Below, in pieces: positions 20,054-28,628 of a stretch of DNA of 32,508 nt (positions within the stretch are counted from its first letter, which is position 1; each line of letters opens with the position of its first letter). The translations under genes were made by a program, and so were the position numbers. The notes under the pieces were generated by a model. It was given only the letters and a program-made list of their open reading frames with translations, had not been told where the DNA came from and did not search any database. This stretch comes from Chara braunii. Its lineage: Eukaryota > Streptophyta > Charophyceae > Charales > Characeae. Where the stretch lies: assembly GCA_003427395.1 (NCBI GenBank), contig BFEA01000146.1:428186-460693 (forward strand). Reading direction: 5' to 3'.

Positions 20054-20128
20054 TATAAATGTGGCAAGCGCGATTAGTTTGCTCTCTATGAACTTTGGAG
20101 TTAGCGTGATCAGTGAGGGTTGGCTAAC
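20054..20128 (+). promoter_or_regulatory. Conserved TATA box and leader hairpin of R1 (copy B)
   Basis: TATAAAT at 20054-20060 is followed after about 40 bases by GTTAGC (20100-20105) and its exact complement GCTAAC (20123-20128), which enclose a GTGATCAGTGAGGG loop. Copies A and C keep TATAAA at the same place and the same stem (GTTAG/CTAAC and GTTAGC/GCTAAC). An AGGTGAGT sequence, a good match to a 5' splice site, follows in copies B and C. The transcription start is inferred, not shown. Confidence 0.5.
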
Positions 20129-20311
20129 AAGTCAGCTTGAGAGGTGAGTCAACGAGAGAGTTGGGCGATCCGATGAGCTGGTGTCGGGTATGCGGGATGA
20201 CGTGCTGGCCGCGACGGACTGTGGCGCATGGGCGAACCTGGCTTGCATGCCCGAACCAAGCGGGGTGACAACTCTGTGTTGATGCGCGACAACGGACTGC
20301 CCGCATCGGGG

Positions 20312-20376
<65 letters not shown>

Positions 20377-20391
20377 NNNNNNNNNNNNNNN

Positions 20392-20451
<60 letters not shown>
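20312..20451. repeat. (GA)n microsatellite in R1 copy B with an assembly gap
   Basis: A GA array interrupted by 15 N at 20377-20391. The gap is an assembly artefact; the true array length is unknown. It lies at the same position in R1 as in copies A and C. Confidence 0.9.
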
Positions 20452-20452
<1 letters not shown>

Positions 20453-20869
20453 AGCTATGCGTGGGATGAAGTCTCTTCTTCCAACTATCTATATAATTTT
20501 GATTTCTACTTTGGCCGATCTTGTTGCGGCCCTCTCAGACTTTCTTTGTAAATCGTCTCAGATTTTTCTTGTCGCCTTTGCTTCGTCTGCATGCATTACA
20601 TGGATGTGAACACTTTTTTTAGGGATCTTTTCGGATTTCCTTTATCTTGTTCTGTGATGCATGCTTGATTGTTTCGTCACTTTCTAATATTCATCTGTGT
20701 CGAGCCTCCATTTGTGTCGAGCAATAGTCCCGTGTCTGATCGAAAATACTCGCTACAGACGATCATCATTAGATCACCGAAGATACTGTGATTGCCCCCC
20801 CCCTCCCCTTTTCGTCACATGAATGGCATGGGTGTGAATGTAATGACTGATCCCACCCAAAATTGTATG

Positions 20870-21737
20870 GATAGGATAGTTGCATGCATGTATGACACAA
20901 CAGATACCTCAATACGAGAAACCCGAGTCTGATCCACTTTTGCTCATGTGCACGTTCTCGTACGACCGCGATCTCGAGAAAACCGAGTCGACCACAAACT
21001 CATCATGAGGATGCGGGAGACCGAGTTCACTAATCGGCTATGGCTGTAAAAACCGCTCTTGGATCACCGATCGTAAGAGCCTGAGGGACTCGGACTATCG
21101 GGAATACTGGGAGGGTGAACATCTCAGACGGCGGAGAAACTTGAGAAACACGGATTTTTCCCTGTCTGACGAAGAACGACCGACTGTGCGTGAGAGACTT
21201 TCACTGGGCCATAACTAACGATCCTAGTGGACCAGACTATCCGGAGACTAACAACACTCAATATTACATATCTCCGGGCTTCGTCCTTATTAGTATCAAT
21301 TTCCCTCCCTTCCACCTCCTCCTTCCCTATCACCAGCTCACAGTGGTACCGTGGAATTCAATAGCCCGCTATTGGCCCCACACATCGTCCGAAAAGTGTC
21401 AGCGGCACCAGGCATATCGAGGTTTGGAAATTACCCGGCGAGCCCGAACCGAAGCCGAGCAGCGCCGACAACTGTTCGAACAGCGCGACAGCCATGGCGT
21501 CCCATCGGTCCACTAGGTAAGGGACCGACCGAGGCGACGCAACTGGCAGAGACGAATCCCAGACACGATCTCCACGTACCATCTTGCACTATCGTCCCTA
21601 AACTTGCCACCGGAGATCTCAGTTCCGACCTGAGACTCCGCCCCCACTTTCCTAAAATCCTTGGGACACCCCCTTTTCGCACTTCCAAGCCCCCATCCCA
21701 CTCCGATCAGGAAGTCGCGCTGGGCAGGAGGTTAGGG
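20870..21737 (-). repeat. R2-related repeat copy c (left arm of palindrome)
   Basis: Read on the minus strand from 21737 it gives CCCTAACCTC, GCCCAGCGCGACTTCCTGATCGG, the GTCCCAAGGATTTTAGGAAAG block and CTGAGATCTCCGGTGGC. Further on come GTACCACTGTGA and CTCCCAGTATTCCCGATAG-like sequence. It mirrors 21745-22850. The long open frame 21351-22016 crosses the palindrome centre and is not a gene. Confidence 0.65.
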
Positions 21738-22850
21738 TGTGACGCCCTAACCTCACGCCCAGCGCGACTTCCTGATCGGAGTGGGATGGGGGCTCGAAAG
21801 TGCGCAAAAGGGGGTGTGCCAAGGATTTTAGGAAAGTTGGGGTGGAGTCTCAGGTCGGAACTGAAATCTCCTGTGACTAGTTTCGGAGGTATAGGCGCAA
21901 AGAGGGTGTACTCAGAAGGGAGGTTGCTGATGTCGTGCAGCATAAGGCAGATGGCATGCGCAGTGCATCTCAGACTAAGGATCCGGGGCACTTTCATGCT
22001 ATCGCCATACCGATAGATTTAAACACTCTTGCATTCTTCGAACAAAATCCCAACAATATTGCCCCCACCAACAAGTTTAACTTTTAAGGTCGAAAAGAAA
22101 GAGGAATCACCATTGCCGCTGATTTCGTCTTCGGGGTCAGCCGCGCGGTTTGGCCAGTTGTCGACGGCGCTCGTAATAGGCTTCGGCTTCCCGAGGCGGG
22201 CCGTACACGGAGGTTGTGCAATCGCTGCTCAGCTTCAGTTCGAGCCTGTCGGGTAGCTCCCGAAGCTCGACGCGCCCGGTGATGCCGACAACCCTCGCAC
22301 GGTGGGCTGGACCAGTAGCGAGCTATGGAATTCCACGGTACCACTGTGAATTGGTGATATGGGAGGAGGAGATGGAAGGGAGGAAAACTGGTAGTAATAA
22401 CGCCGAAGTCGGGGGATATGAAATATTGCGTGTTATAAGTTTTCGGGTAGTCGGGGCACCTGGTTCACTAGTTGTGGCACAGTGAAAATCCCTTGCGCAT
22501 AATCGGTCATTTTCTGTTAGGCAGGGGAATTCCGGGTTTCCTCAATTTCCCCGCCGTCTGAGTTGTTCGCCTTCCCAATACTCGCAATATTTCGGGTCCC
22601 TCAATTTTTCGTAGTCGGACGCCCAGGAAGGAGATCTTGCAGCCATGTCTGTTTCGTAAGCCTCATCCCCCACATCCTTACACGAGGTTAAGGCTGACTT
22701 ACGCAGGCGGGCGCGTACGTGGCGACCCGGCTCTCTAGAGATCGCGAACGTACGCACGCGTGTACGTAAGGAACAACCGATTGGTTCCGTGTACCGGTCG
22801 CATTCAACCATAAGTGCAAATATCCTACCAATCACTACATGCCATACATG
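21738..22850 (+). repeat. R2-related repeat copy d (right arm of palindrome)
   Basis: Begins TGTGACGCCCTAACCTCACGCC at 21738. It shares GTGCCAAGGATTTTAGGAAAG and GGGTGGAGTC with R2 copies a and b, and later GGAGGAGATGGAAGGGAGG and a GTCGGGG block. It then carries TTCCGGGTTTCCTCAATTTCCCCGCCGTCTGAG-type sequence mirrored in the left arm at about 21120. The outer end is uncertain. No coding capacity. Confidence 0.65.
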
Positions 22851-22962
22851 TGACGCAAGAGGAGGAAAGAGGGGATAATCGACAGTTGGACCTCAGACAT
22901 TCAAAGTGAGCATTCCCAATCAGACCCGATCGCAGAGCTTACGCAGGCGAACACTGGTCAGA
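22851..22962. other. Short unassigned spacer before the hAT-like element
   Basis: Nothing recognisable; ends in the left copy of the 8-bp target duplication. Confidence 0.4.
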
Positions 22963-22970
22963 GACAACAC
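22963..22970. repeat. Target-site duplication, left (hAT-like)
   Basis: GACAACAC, identical to 23522-23529. Confidence 0.85.
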
Positions 22971-23521
22971 CTGTGAAACCGCGCATTCATTGAACGCAGG
23001 TTTTCCGTTCAGAAACTGAACGAAATGAACGCGCGTTCAATGAACGGGACCGAACGCGGAGTTCAATTCCGCACCGGGGGGGGGGGGGAAACCTCAAAAA
23101 ATTTCGAAAAAACAATGTGTTATGAAAAAAAATAAAATAAACAACATTTGCCTGAGCATAACAGCTAAATTCGTTACCAAATTGGAAAAAAAAATAGAAA
23201 ACAGAAAATAGAATGAAGTAAAAAAAGAATTGAAATTAGTGAGCGAACACGATTTGACACCGCCATCTTTGGCGATTTTTCATTTTTTTTTGCCTTAGCA
23301 AAATGACTCCAAAATTGAGAGGCATGTACCTCACATCACACAGAACTTATAAAACAAAAATTGGGAAAAAAAAGTTATTTTTAGGCATCGAAATGATTTA
23401 AAAAAAATAAAAATAAAAAAATAATTGAACGCCGTTCAATTTTGAACGCGAAGGCGCAATCCGCGTTCAAACGCACATTTGAACGCGAACGCGCGTTCAC
23501 GGCGTTCAAACGGTTACACAG
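22971..23521. mobile_element. Non-autonomous hAT-like DNA transposon (551 bp)
   Basis: Flanked by a perfect 8-bp direct repeat, GACAACAC at 22963-22970 and 23522-23529, the target size made by hAT transposases. The ends are inverted: CTGTGAAACCG at 22971-22981 and CGGTTACACAG at 23511-23521 (10 of 11 pair). Next to each end lie many GTTCA/TGAAC words, often as GAACGCGCGTTC, in both orientations. Such subterminal repeats are where hAT transposases bind. The middle (about 23080-23430) is A-rich and noncoding, so mobility depends on a transposase elsewhere. The family assignment is from duplication length and end structure only. Confidence 0.8.
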
Positions 23522-23529
23522 GACAACAC
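23522..23529. repeat. Target-site duplication, right (hAT-like)
   Basis: GACAACAC, identical to 22963-22970 and directly adjacent to the inverted end at 23511-23521. Confidence 0.85.
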
Positions 23530-23756
23530 AGATATCGCAAAACAGATCGAAAAGATCGCTAACAAAAGAGAACCTACATTTATTTCATGGATACATACTG
23601 AGCAAAACAGCAAGGAAAATCCGAGACAATGTACAAAAGAAGTTCGAAAGAGAAGGGTCGTGATAAAGAGATCGGCCATATCAGAATCCAAAATTTATAC
23701 AGATGCACAGTGGAAATCAAAGCAACTACAAAAAGAGCCCTTCTCCCACACCCTCA

Positions 23757-23834
<78 letters not shown>

Positions 23835-24886
23835 GCTCCCGTTGCGGGCAGTCCATCGCCTCGCATCAACACCCACGATACCGGCAGTCCGTCGCCTCGT
23901 ATCAACACAGAGTTGTCGTCCCGCTTGGTTCAAGCATGCAAGCCAGGTTCGCCCGTGCGCCACACTGGCAGTCCGTCGTGGCCCTGCACGTCAACCCACA
24001 TACCTGACACCAGCTCGTCGGATCGCCCAACTCTCACACTCACTCACCTTTCAAACTTACTCGTTAGCCGACCCTCACTGATCGCGCTAACCTCGGAATT
24101 CTTAGAGAGCAAACTAATGGCGCTTGTGAAATTTATAGCATGCATGCCTGCGTGAAAGGTGGGGGATTAAGCCCAGATGGACAAGAAGAGAAGAGAGGAA
24201 GTGCCTACGTCTGCATGGCCAGGCCGCGGCGTGGGGGTCGTAGCCACACTCCATGCACCGATCCGGTCATGCAGGCGCTTCAACCAATTAGAACAGAATA
24301 TGCAAGATGAGAAAGAAGAAGAAGAAGAAGGCGGGCAACATAGGAGAACCAAAAAAAGAAGAAGGATTACAGTTATGATCGCGCCCGCCAAAAACGACAA
24401 TTGCACAAGATTAAAGGCGCGATCCAGTCAGAACCCAGTTCCCCGCGCAACAAGATGCGTGCGAACGCTGCGCAACAAAATTTAGAGTACCTAAATTCCT
24501 AGTCTAAGTCCTGATTGCAAAATGAAATTCCGAAAAGAAAAACAATTCCGAGAGCCCGTAGGGGCACAACATCAATTAAAAATTAAAAAATATATATATT
24601 TTTGCGCGATGATCGTGCCAAAATTCACAGTGCTCACAGCAGAACAAGAAAGAAGCTATGGTATAGTTATTTCTTGCGCCCGTCATGGCGCGATCATCCA
24701 ACCATCGGTACGGGACTTTCCCGACATCGATCCGACAACTTTCAGCAGAAAACGAAAACAAACGAGGGCATCCATGCAACTAGCCACCCGACCCATCTTT
24801 CCATAGGTCACCCCTTCGACTTGTCGTATCCCCTCCCCAGCAGCCTTGTGCAGAAAATCGTGTGGCACAGAAAGTGGTTCGTCACA
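23530..24886 (-). repeat. R1 repeat, copy C
   Basis: On the minus strand it starts TGTGACGAACCACTTTC at 24886. It contains TATGGAAAGATGGGTCGGG, TTGCATGGATGCCCTCG, CTTCTTTCTTGTTCTGC, TATAAAT (24131-24137 complement), the GTTAGC/GCTAAC stem at 24063-24091 and GGGCGATCCGACGAGCTGG. The GA array (CT at 23760-23832 on plus) and an ATGGCCGATCTCTTTATC block shared with copy B follow. It runs at least to the hAT-like insertion, which probably landed in it or at its edge. It is the best-preserved copy. No ORF of merit. Confidence 0.7.
23760..23832. repeat. (CT)n microsatellite inside R1 copy C
   Basis: About 36 perfect CT units at the R1 position that also holds GA arrays in copies A and B. Confidence 0.9.
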
Positions 24887-25309
24887 TATGTGACGCCCAG
24901 GGGGTTCCAATCTTGAGCAAGCTCCTGCTTGCTCGTGTCGATTTCTCTAATCGATCGACGACGCAGAGCTCTCTACGCGCCACTTACCGTAAGATAAGAG
25001 TGCGGAAGTCATCCAACGTGGCATTCGTGAGCTCTATTACAAGTTCCCGGGGAAGGGCAATCTAATCACGGACGGAGGAGGTGGTGGGGGATCTTGGGGA
25101 AGAGGGAGAATGAAGCGATAGATATCCTGGGTTTCGAGGGTGGGGAGGGGGCTATAGTGGATGGAACAGTGGATGCGAGGGAAACGAGGGTATTAGTGTT
25201 GATAGGGAAGCGAGGCGAGGTAGTCGGGATAGAAGGTGGAGATGGTGTGATGGAGGGCAGCGCGAAAATTCTCATAGTTTTCGCAGGCGGAGATCGTACC
25301 TGAGATAAT
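24887..25309. other. Gap between R1 copy C and the gypsy 3' end, no gene
   Basis: No ORF with recognisable features. A TGTGACGCCC-like word at 24890 resembles the R2 start, but the match does not continue. The stretch 25070-25300 is G-rich on the plus strand. It may contain part of the 3' LTR of the minus-strand gypsy element, but I could not define LTR ends. Confidence 0.4.
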
Positions 25310-25332
25310 ACAATAAATTTATATGTTATTGT
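25310..25332 (-). promoter_or_regulatory. Palindrome with a TATA-like box, possible gypsy LTR promoter
   Basis: ACAATAA (25310-25316) and TTATTGT (25326-25332) form a perfect inverted repeat around AATTTATAT. On the minus strand this reads CATATAAATTTA, a TATA-like box, downstream of the last gypsy ORF. A promoter here would fit a 3' LTR, but neither a polypurine tract nor a second LTR is in view, so this is a suggestion only. Confidence 0.3.
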
Positions 25333-25523
25333 ACTCCCGCCAGTTCACACTAAAGAGAAGGACGTGGAGAAGGAATGAATCGACGAGGGAGCGAGTGGTG
25401 GAGTGCGGGACGATAGTGATCAGAAGACGCGTGATGTAGAGTTGATGGAAGAGGGCGGGCGGGAAAGGACACCATCTAGTGGGAAAAAGGGGTCGACCTA
25501 GGAGTTGGCGGGTCATCATGTAA

Positions 25524-25802
25524 TCATAGGGACGGCGCGTTAATGACCGGGGACGAAGCCCGATCGCCCGCATCTTTACGAAGGTGAAGGGTAGGGTGGG
25601 GTGGGGAAAGGGATGGAGCCGGCGATTCACTCCTCCTGCGGCGGCGGCTTCCCGATCCCTCGGCGGCAGCTCCATCGTCTTCGGGCCCCTCACGTGGCGG
25701 CTCCGGGTTGAGCGACGGGTCTCCCAACAACAGCTCCGGCGGGGGCCCTTCCTCGATCGATCGCTTGCCTTCCACCTTTTCTCGTCGCCTCTGGGCCTCG
25801 GC
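25524..25802 (-). pseudogene. Possible C-terminal continuation of gypsy ORF-B after TAG
   Basis: ORF-B stops at TAG (25803-25805) in a run of Glu codons. The same frame then stays open to 25524 and continues the style of ORF-B: charged (REKVEGKRSIEEGPPPE), Pro/Glu-rich, then an Arg run and Ser/Pro-rich tail. The stop could be a recent GAG-to-TAG change, giving an original protein about 93 residues longer. A competing minus-strand frame (25319-25882) also is open but has no clear start or features. Confidence 0.4.
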
Positions 25803-26600
25803 CTATTCTTCTTCTTTACTTCGCCTGGGCCGATTGCTTGGTTCCTCTGGCCCGCTCTCTTCCTCCGTCGGTTCTTCTTCATCTTCTTGTCTCTCTACTT
25901 CTCCCTCGGTCTCCTCTTTCCCGACGTAGTCGGGATCATCTGGATCCGTGTCCAATTCTTCCTCTTCTTCTTCTTCTTCTTCGTCGTCGTCGTCGTCGTC
26001 GTCGTCGGTGACCCGCGCGTTCACTCGCCGGACGACGGGGTCCCACAGCACGAGATCGGTGACGTCGATTTCCAGGTAGAGGTCCTGGGACGGATAAAGA
26101 CAGTTGTCCGCGTCCAGCTCCGTGCACGCGGACCACAACAGATAAGGCGCAAGCGTACGGGGGAGTACGTCGGGGTCGGGCTTGCTGTCGCACCGTGATA
26201 GGATATCAAGGGGTAGACCATCCACTAGCTGCGCCAAGAACACCAATAGCTCACTCGTGATGAGGGCGAGATTCCCTTCCTCCACCTTGCCAAATACTAT
26301 GCCCAGCAGCTCTCCCTCTGTTTCCGTGCGCCAAGCCTGCACGATCAGCAGCTCCACCTCATCATTCGGGACTTCAGACCCTTCTCCTTCGGGCGCTGGC
26401 TCAAACCAATGAAAGATCACCTCCACCAGGCAAAAGCTAAGCTCCAGGTAAGCGTCCCACCAATCATTCCACTTGTCTTCGTTCAGGATTGGCACGTTGA
26501 GCTGCTTGATGCGGAAAGAGAGGGTGGGGGCGTGAGCGGACTGCCAGAAGGCGGGGAGATCGGAAGGAAGACCGAAGAGAGAAAGACGACGACGACTCAT
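25803..26600 (-). CDS. Gypsy downstream ORF-B, unknown acidic protein
   Basis: I start at ATG 26600-26598 because it overlaps the stop of ORF-A as ATGA (26600-26597). That gives 265 residues; the open frame extends farther upstream to 26729. I do not recognise it. The N-terminal two-thirds look globular, with Trp-rich segments (KWNDWWDAYLEL, VIFHWFEPAPEG) and hydrophobic helices (ELLVFLAQLVDGLPLDIL). After about residue 175 come a run of Asp and a run of Glu coded by a GTC/CTT microsatellite on the plus strand, then an acidic tail. No signal peptide, zinc site or convincing transmembrane span is obvious, so an envelope role is not supported. Its position after pol recalls env-like or accessory ORFs of plant gypsy elements. 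Confidence 0.6.
   Translation of the reverse strand: MSRRRLSLFGLPSDLPAFWQSAHAPTLSFRIKQLNVPILNEDKWNDWWDAYLELSFCLVEVIFHWFEPAPEGEGSEVPNDEVELLIVQAWRTETEGELLGIVFGKVEEGNLALITSELLVFLAQLVDGLPLDILSRCDSKPDPDVLPRTLAPYLLWSACTELDADNCLYPSQDLYLEIDVTDLVLWDPVVRRVNARVTDDDDDDDDEEEEEEEEELDTDPDDPDYVGKEETEGEVERQEDEEEPTEEESGPEEPSNRPRRSKEEE
25956..26005. repeat. Trinucleotide microsatellite coding for poly-Glu/poly-Asp
   Basis: TTC/CTT units followed by GTC units on the plus strand; on the minus strand they read as Asp then Glu codons inside ORF-B. All units are multiples of three and keep the frame. Confidence 0.85.
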
Positions 26601-27076
26601 TGGGGCGACGCAAAAGGGCGAAGCTCCGGAAGTAGGATCGGCGGCGAACTGTTGGAAGAGCGGAGCTGCAGATCGGTGTCGTGAGATGTCACGACCGTGT
26701 CTCCTGGACGGGCTAGGAGCGTCGTCCACGCGACCACAATCTCTTCTCCCCAGGCTCTCAAGGTCCGGAAGATGTCCGCGTGGATCGCTGAAGGTACCAT
26801 GGTGATATCCCCGGTGAAGACGATGATGACGGAGACGTGATTGACCCCGGACTGAGACAGGCGCTGAAGGGCCGAGATCTCGGCCAGTGCACGTGTTGCT
26901 CCCCCCTGTACGAATCGGAACTCGGCCGCCACGTAAATCGCCGCCGTACTGAAGAAGGCCGCAAAATGGAGAAGGTCGGGGCTAAGTCGTGGCCGCTGCA
27001 CTTGCCGGATGATCGTAATTCGCCCCCTTGGGGTCGTCAACTGTGCACTAATTGCCTGCTCCACCGAAAAGCTCAT
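26597..27076 (-). CDS. Gypsy downstream ORF-A, unknown protein
   Basis: ATG at 27076-27074 overlaps the stop of the integrase frame as ATGA (27076-27073), and the TGA at 26599-26597 overlaps the ATG of ORF-B in the same way. This gives 159 residues with no internal stop. The open frame extends upstream to 27346, but there it overlaps the integrase C-terminal domain in another frame. The sequence has a hydrophobic/aromatic segment (DLLHFAAFFSTAAIYVAAEF), alternating beta/alpha-like stretches (HVSVIIVFTGD, EEIVVAWTTLLARPGD) and no metal-binding or nuclease motif I can name. Function unknown. It is intact next to a decayed pol. Confidence 0.6.
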   Translation of the reverse strand: MSFSVEQAISAQLTTPRGRITIIRQVQRPRLSPDLLHFAAFFSTAAIYVAAEFRFVQGGATRALAEISALQRLSQSGVNHVSVIIVFTGDITMVPSAIHADIFRTLRAWGEEIVVAWTTLLARPGDTVVTSHDTDLQLRSSNSSPPILLPELRPFASPQ

Positions 27077-28270
27077 GGCGATGGAGGCGGGGACGGAGTT
27101 GCTGACAAAGAAGGAGAGGGGGATACTAGACAGTCGTCGTCCTCTTTGGTGTCGAAGGAGGAAGCAGACGAAGGTGGAGATGGGGAGGTAGGGAGGGGAC
27201 GCAAATAAGACGCGTGGCGAACGATCGGATGAGCCGATCGTCTGCCTGAGACCTCGGGCCGCACCGTGTTCACCCCGTTTGGGCCGAGCTCGACCACGCG
27301 AAATTGCCCGAAGAATCGTGGCGCTAACTTCCCTTGGCGAGCACATTTCCTCACCTGTACCATGTCCCCCAATTTATACCGGGGCCGCGGACCCGCGTTC
27401 CCATTTCGGGCCTCGTAGCTACGGACCTATCGTCTGTGGGCCAATTCATTCATCCACTGGCGCTTTTGGGCCAGCCGGGGAAGGGACCGTTCCATCAATT
27501 CCAAGTGTCGTTTGACCTTGTCCCGGGCCGTGGCCCTCGTAGGTCGTCGGCCCAGGGCAGATTCATAGTGGAGACTCGGTATCGAGACACATGCTAAGCT
27601 ATTGGTACGTTATTGAAAAGGGGTCAAGCCTGTGGATTCGTGGGGCGTTCCTCGATGGACCGCCAAGATATGATCTACGATATCAGGCCAAGGCCTCGTG
27701 TCCCGAGCCGCGATATTTCGTCGCAGAGCCGTCTTAATCACCCGGTTCACGTTTTCTACCAGCCCATTGGACTGTGACATGTGGGGTGCAGTATTACGAA
27801 TGGCGACACCGTGTACGACCAGATTTCTTAAGACTTCCCCTCTAAATTCCGCCTCGTTGTCGGTTAGGATCTCTTCTGTGTCTTGGTGCATCCCGAGGAA
27901 ACGGTTGACGTACCGCGCACTTTCTGCCGCCTGTCGCGTTCTGCATGGATACGCCTCGATCCATTTTGAAAAGTGATCCACGACTAGTAGACTACCAATA
28001 AAATTGAATATTTGCAGCTATTCGATCCAGGAGGCACCATGATGTCGGTAGTATCCATGCTAACTCTTTGAAATGGTCGTTCAACTACAGTCGGGACTAT
28101 CGATCTTGGCGGCTGAATCGGCGCCTTGTCAGTTGCGCAAACCTGACAATTTTGGACGACGAACTTAACATCGTCGCGAATATTGGACCAATACCATTCG
28201 TGTTTATCGATCGCCGTCTCGGTGATTCGGACGGCGAAATGGGCCGCAATTTCCTCGTGCGCCGACTTAA
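27073..28270 (-). pseudogene. Gypsy integrase: H2C2 zinc site, catalytic core, C-terminal domain; broken
   Basis: The zinc-binding part (about 28090-28260) has HEEIAAH and a later CQVC pair (His-x5-His, Cys-x2-Cys). The core starts near 28050 with an Asp in a VSMDTTD block. An 8-bp duplication at 27982-27997 shifts the frame. Next come DHFSKWIEAYP, the second Asp in LTDNEAEFR and the Glu in NGLVENVNR (27610-27981), so all three catalytic residues are present. Stops at 27610-27612 and near 27440 separate the core from the C-terminal domain (27073-27372: GDMVQVRK, LAPRFFGQFRVVELGPNG, ASYLRPL). The frame ends in TGA that overlaps the ATG of ORF-A. Integrase inserts the DNA copy into the host genome. 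Confidence 0.85.
27982..27997. repeat. 8-bp direct duplication breaking the integrase frame
   Basis: GACTA at 27982-27986 recurs at 27990-27994 with GTA between, so an 8-base unit is present twice. Removing one unit would bring the two parts of the integrase core into the same frame, which explains the break as replication slippage. Confidence 0.6.
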
Positions 28271-28271
28271 C

Positions 28272-28628
28272 CTAGTCATACCTCATGAACGGGTGCGGTA
28301 CAGTCATCCATATCCCACTACCGTCCGTCTTCCGTTTTTCCAACCGACCCTCGTTCCATCGATAGTGTTGAGCCCTCTCATTAGCCCTCCTCCGATCCTC
28401 CTTAGTGAAGTCTCGGAGGGGGTTCCCTACTACAATAGCTATCAGGAGCCATGGGCTCTCGACATGCACTGTCGACAATCTACCCATTTGACATACCCTT
28501 CCCCACTAGGATGCATAGGAACTGAGTAGACTCGCGAGATTGCTTCGCAGAAATAACAAAATTTATCAGGTAAAGAGAGAAGAGACGAGGAGGAAAGGGA
28601 AGAGAGAGAAGCTCTAGAGTTACCTCCG
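28272..28628 (-). pseudogene. Gypsy RNase H-integrase linker, decayed
   Basis: Between the RNase H tail and the integrase zinc site. The frame 28272-28487 has a stretch (GNPLRDFTKEDRRRANERAQHYRWNEG) that resembles the helix before the H2C2 site in gypsy integrases. The 28442-28628 part is Ser-rich and not recognised. At least one frame change occurs. Confidence 0.5.

Larger units (their letters stand above)
19459..20680 (+). repeat. R1 repeat, copy B
   Basis: On the plus strand it matches copy C from TATGGAAAGATGGGTCGG (19459) through TTGCATGGATGCCCTCG, TTTCTTGTTCTGCT, CGGCTACGACCCCCAC, TATAAAT (20054-20060), GCGCGATTAGTTTGCTCTCTA, the GTTAGC/GCTAAC stem, GGGCGATCCGATGAGCTGG, GCGAACCTGGCTTGCATG and a GA array. 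It continues beyond the array with GGCCGATCTTGTTGC and a GATCTTTTCGGAT block to about 20680. The left end is truncated or hidden against the LINE fragment. No ORF of merit. Confidence 0.7.

Noticed and set aside
21351-22016. Long plus-strand ORF (221 codons)
   Set aside because: It crosses the centre of the R2 palindrome; its second half is the mirror of the first in another reading, and no protein motif is present.
24886-25310. R1 copy C as the 3' LTR of the gypsy element
   Set aside because: The orientation would fit and R1 starts with TG, but no polypurine tract precedes 24886 on the minus strand, and other R1 copies have no gypsy interior.
25319-25882. Minus-strand ORF of 187 codons after ORF-B
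   Set aside because: The first half overlaps the continuation of ORF-B in another frame; the second half has no motif, and the start has no context such as the ATGA junctions.
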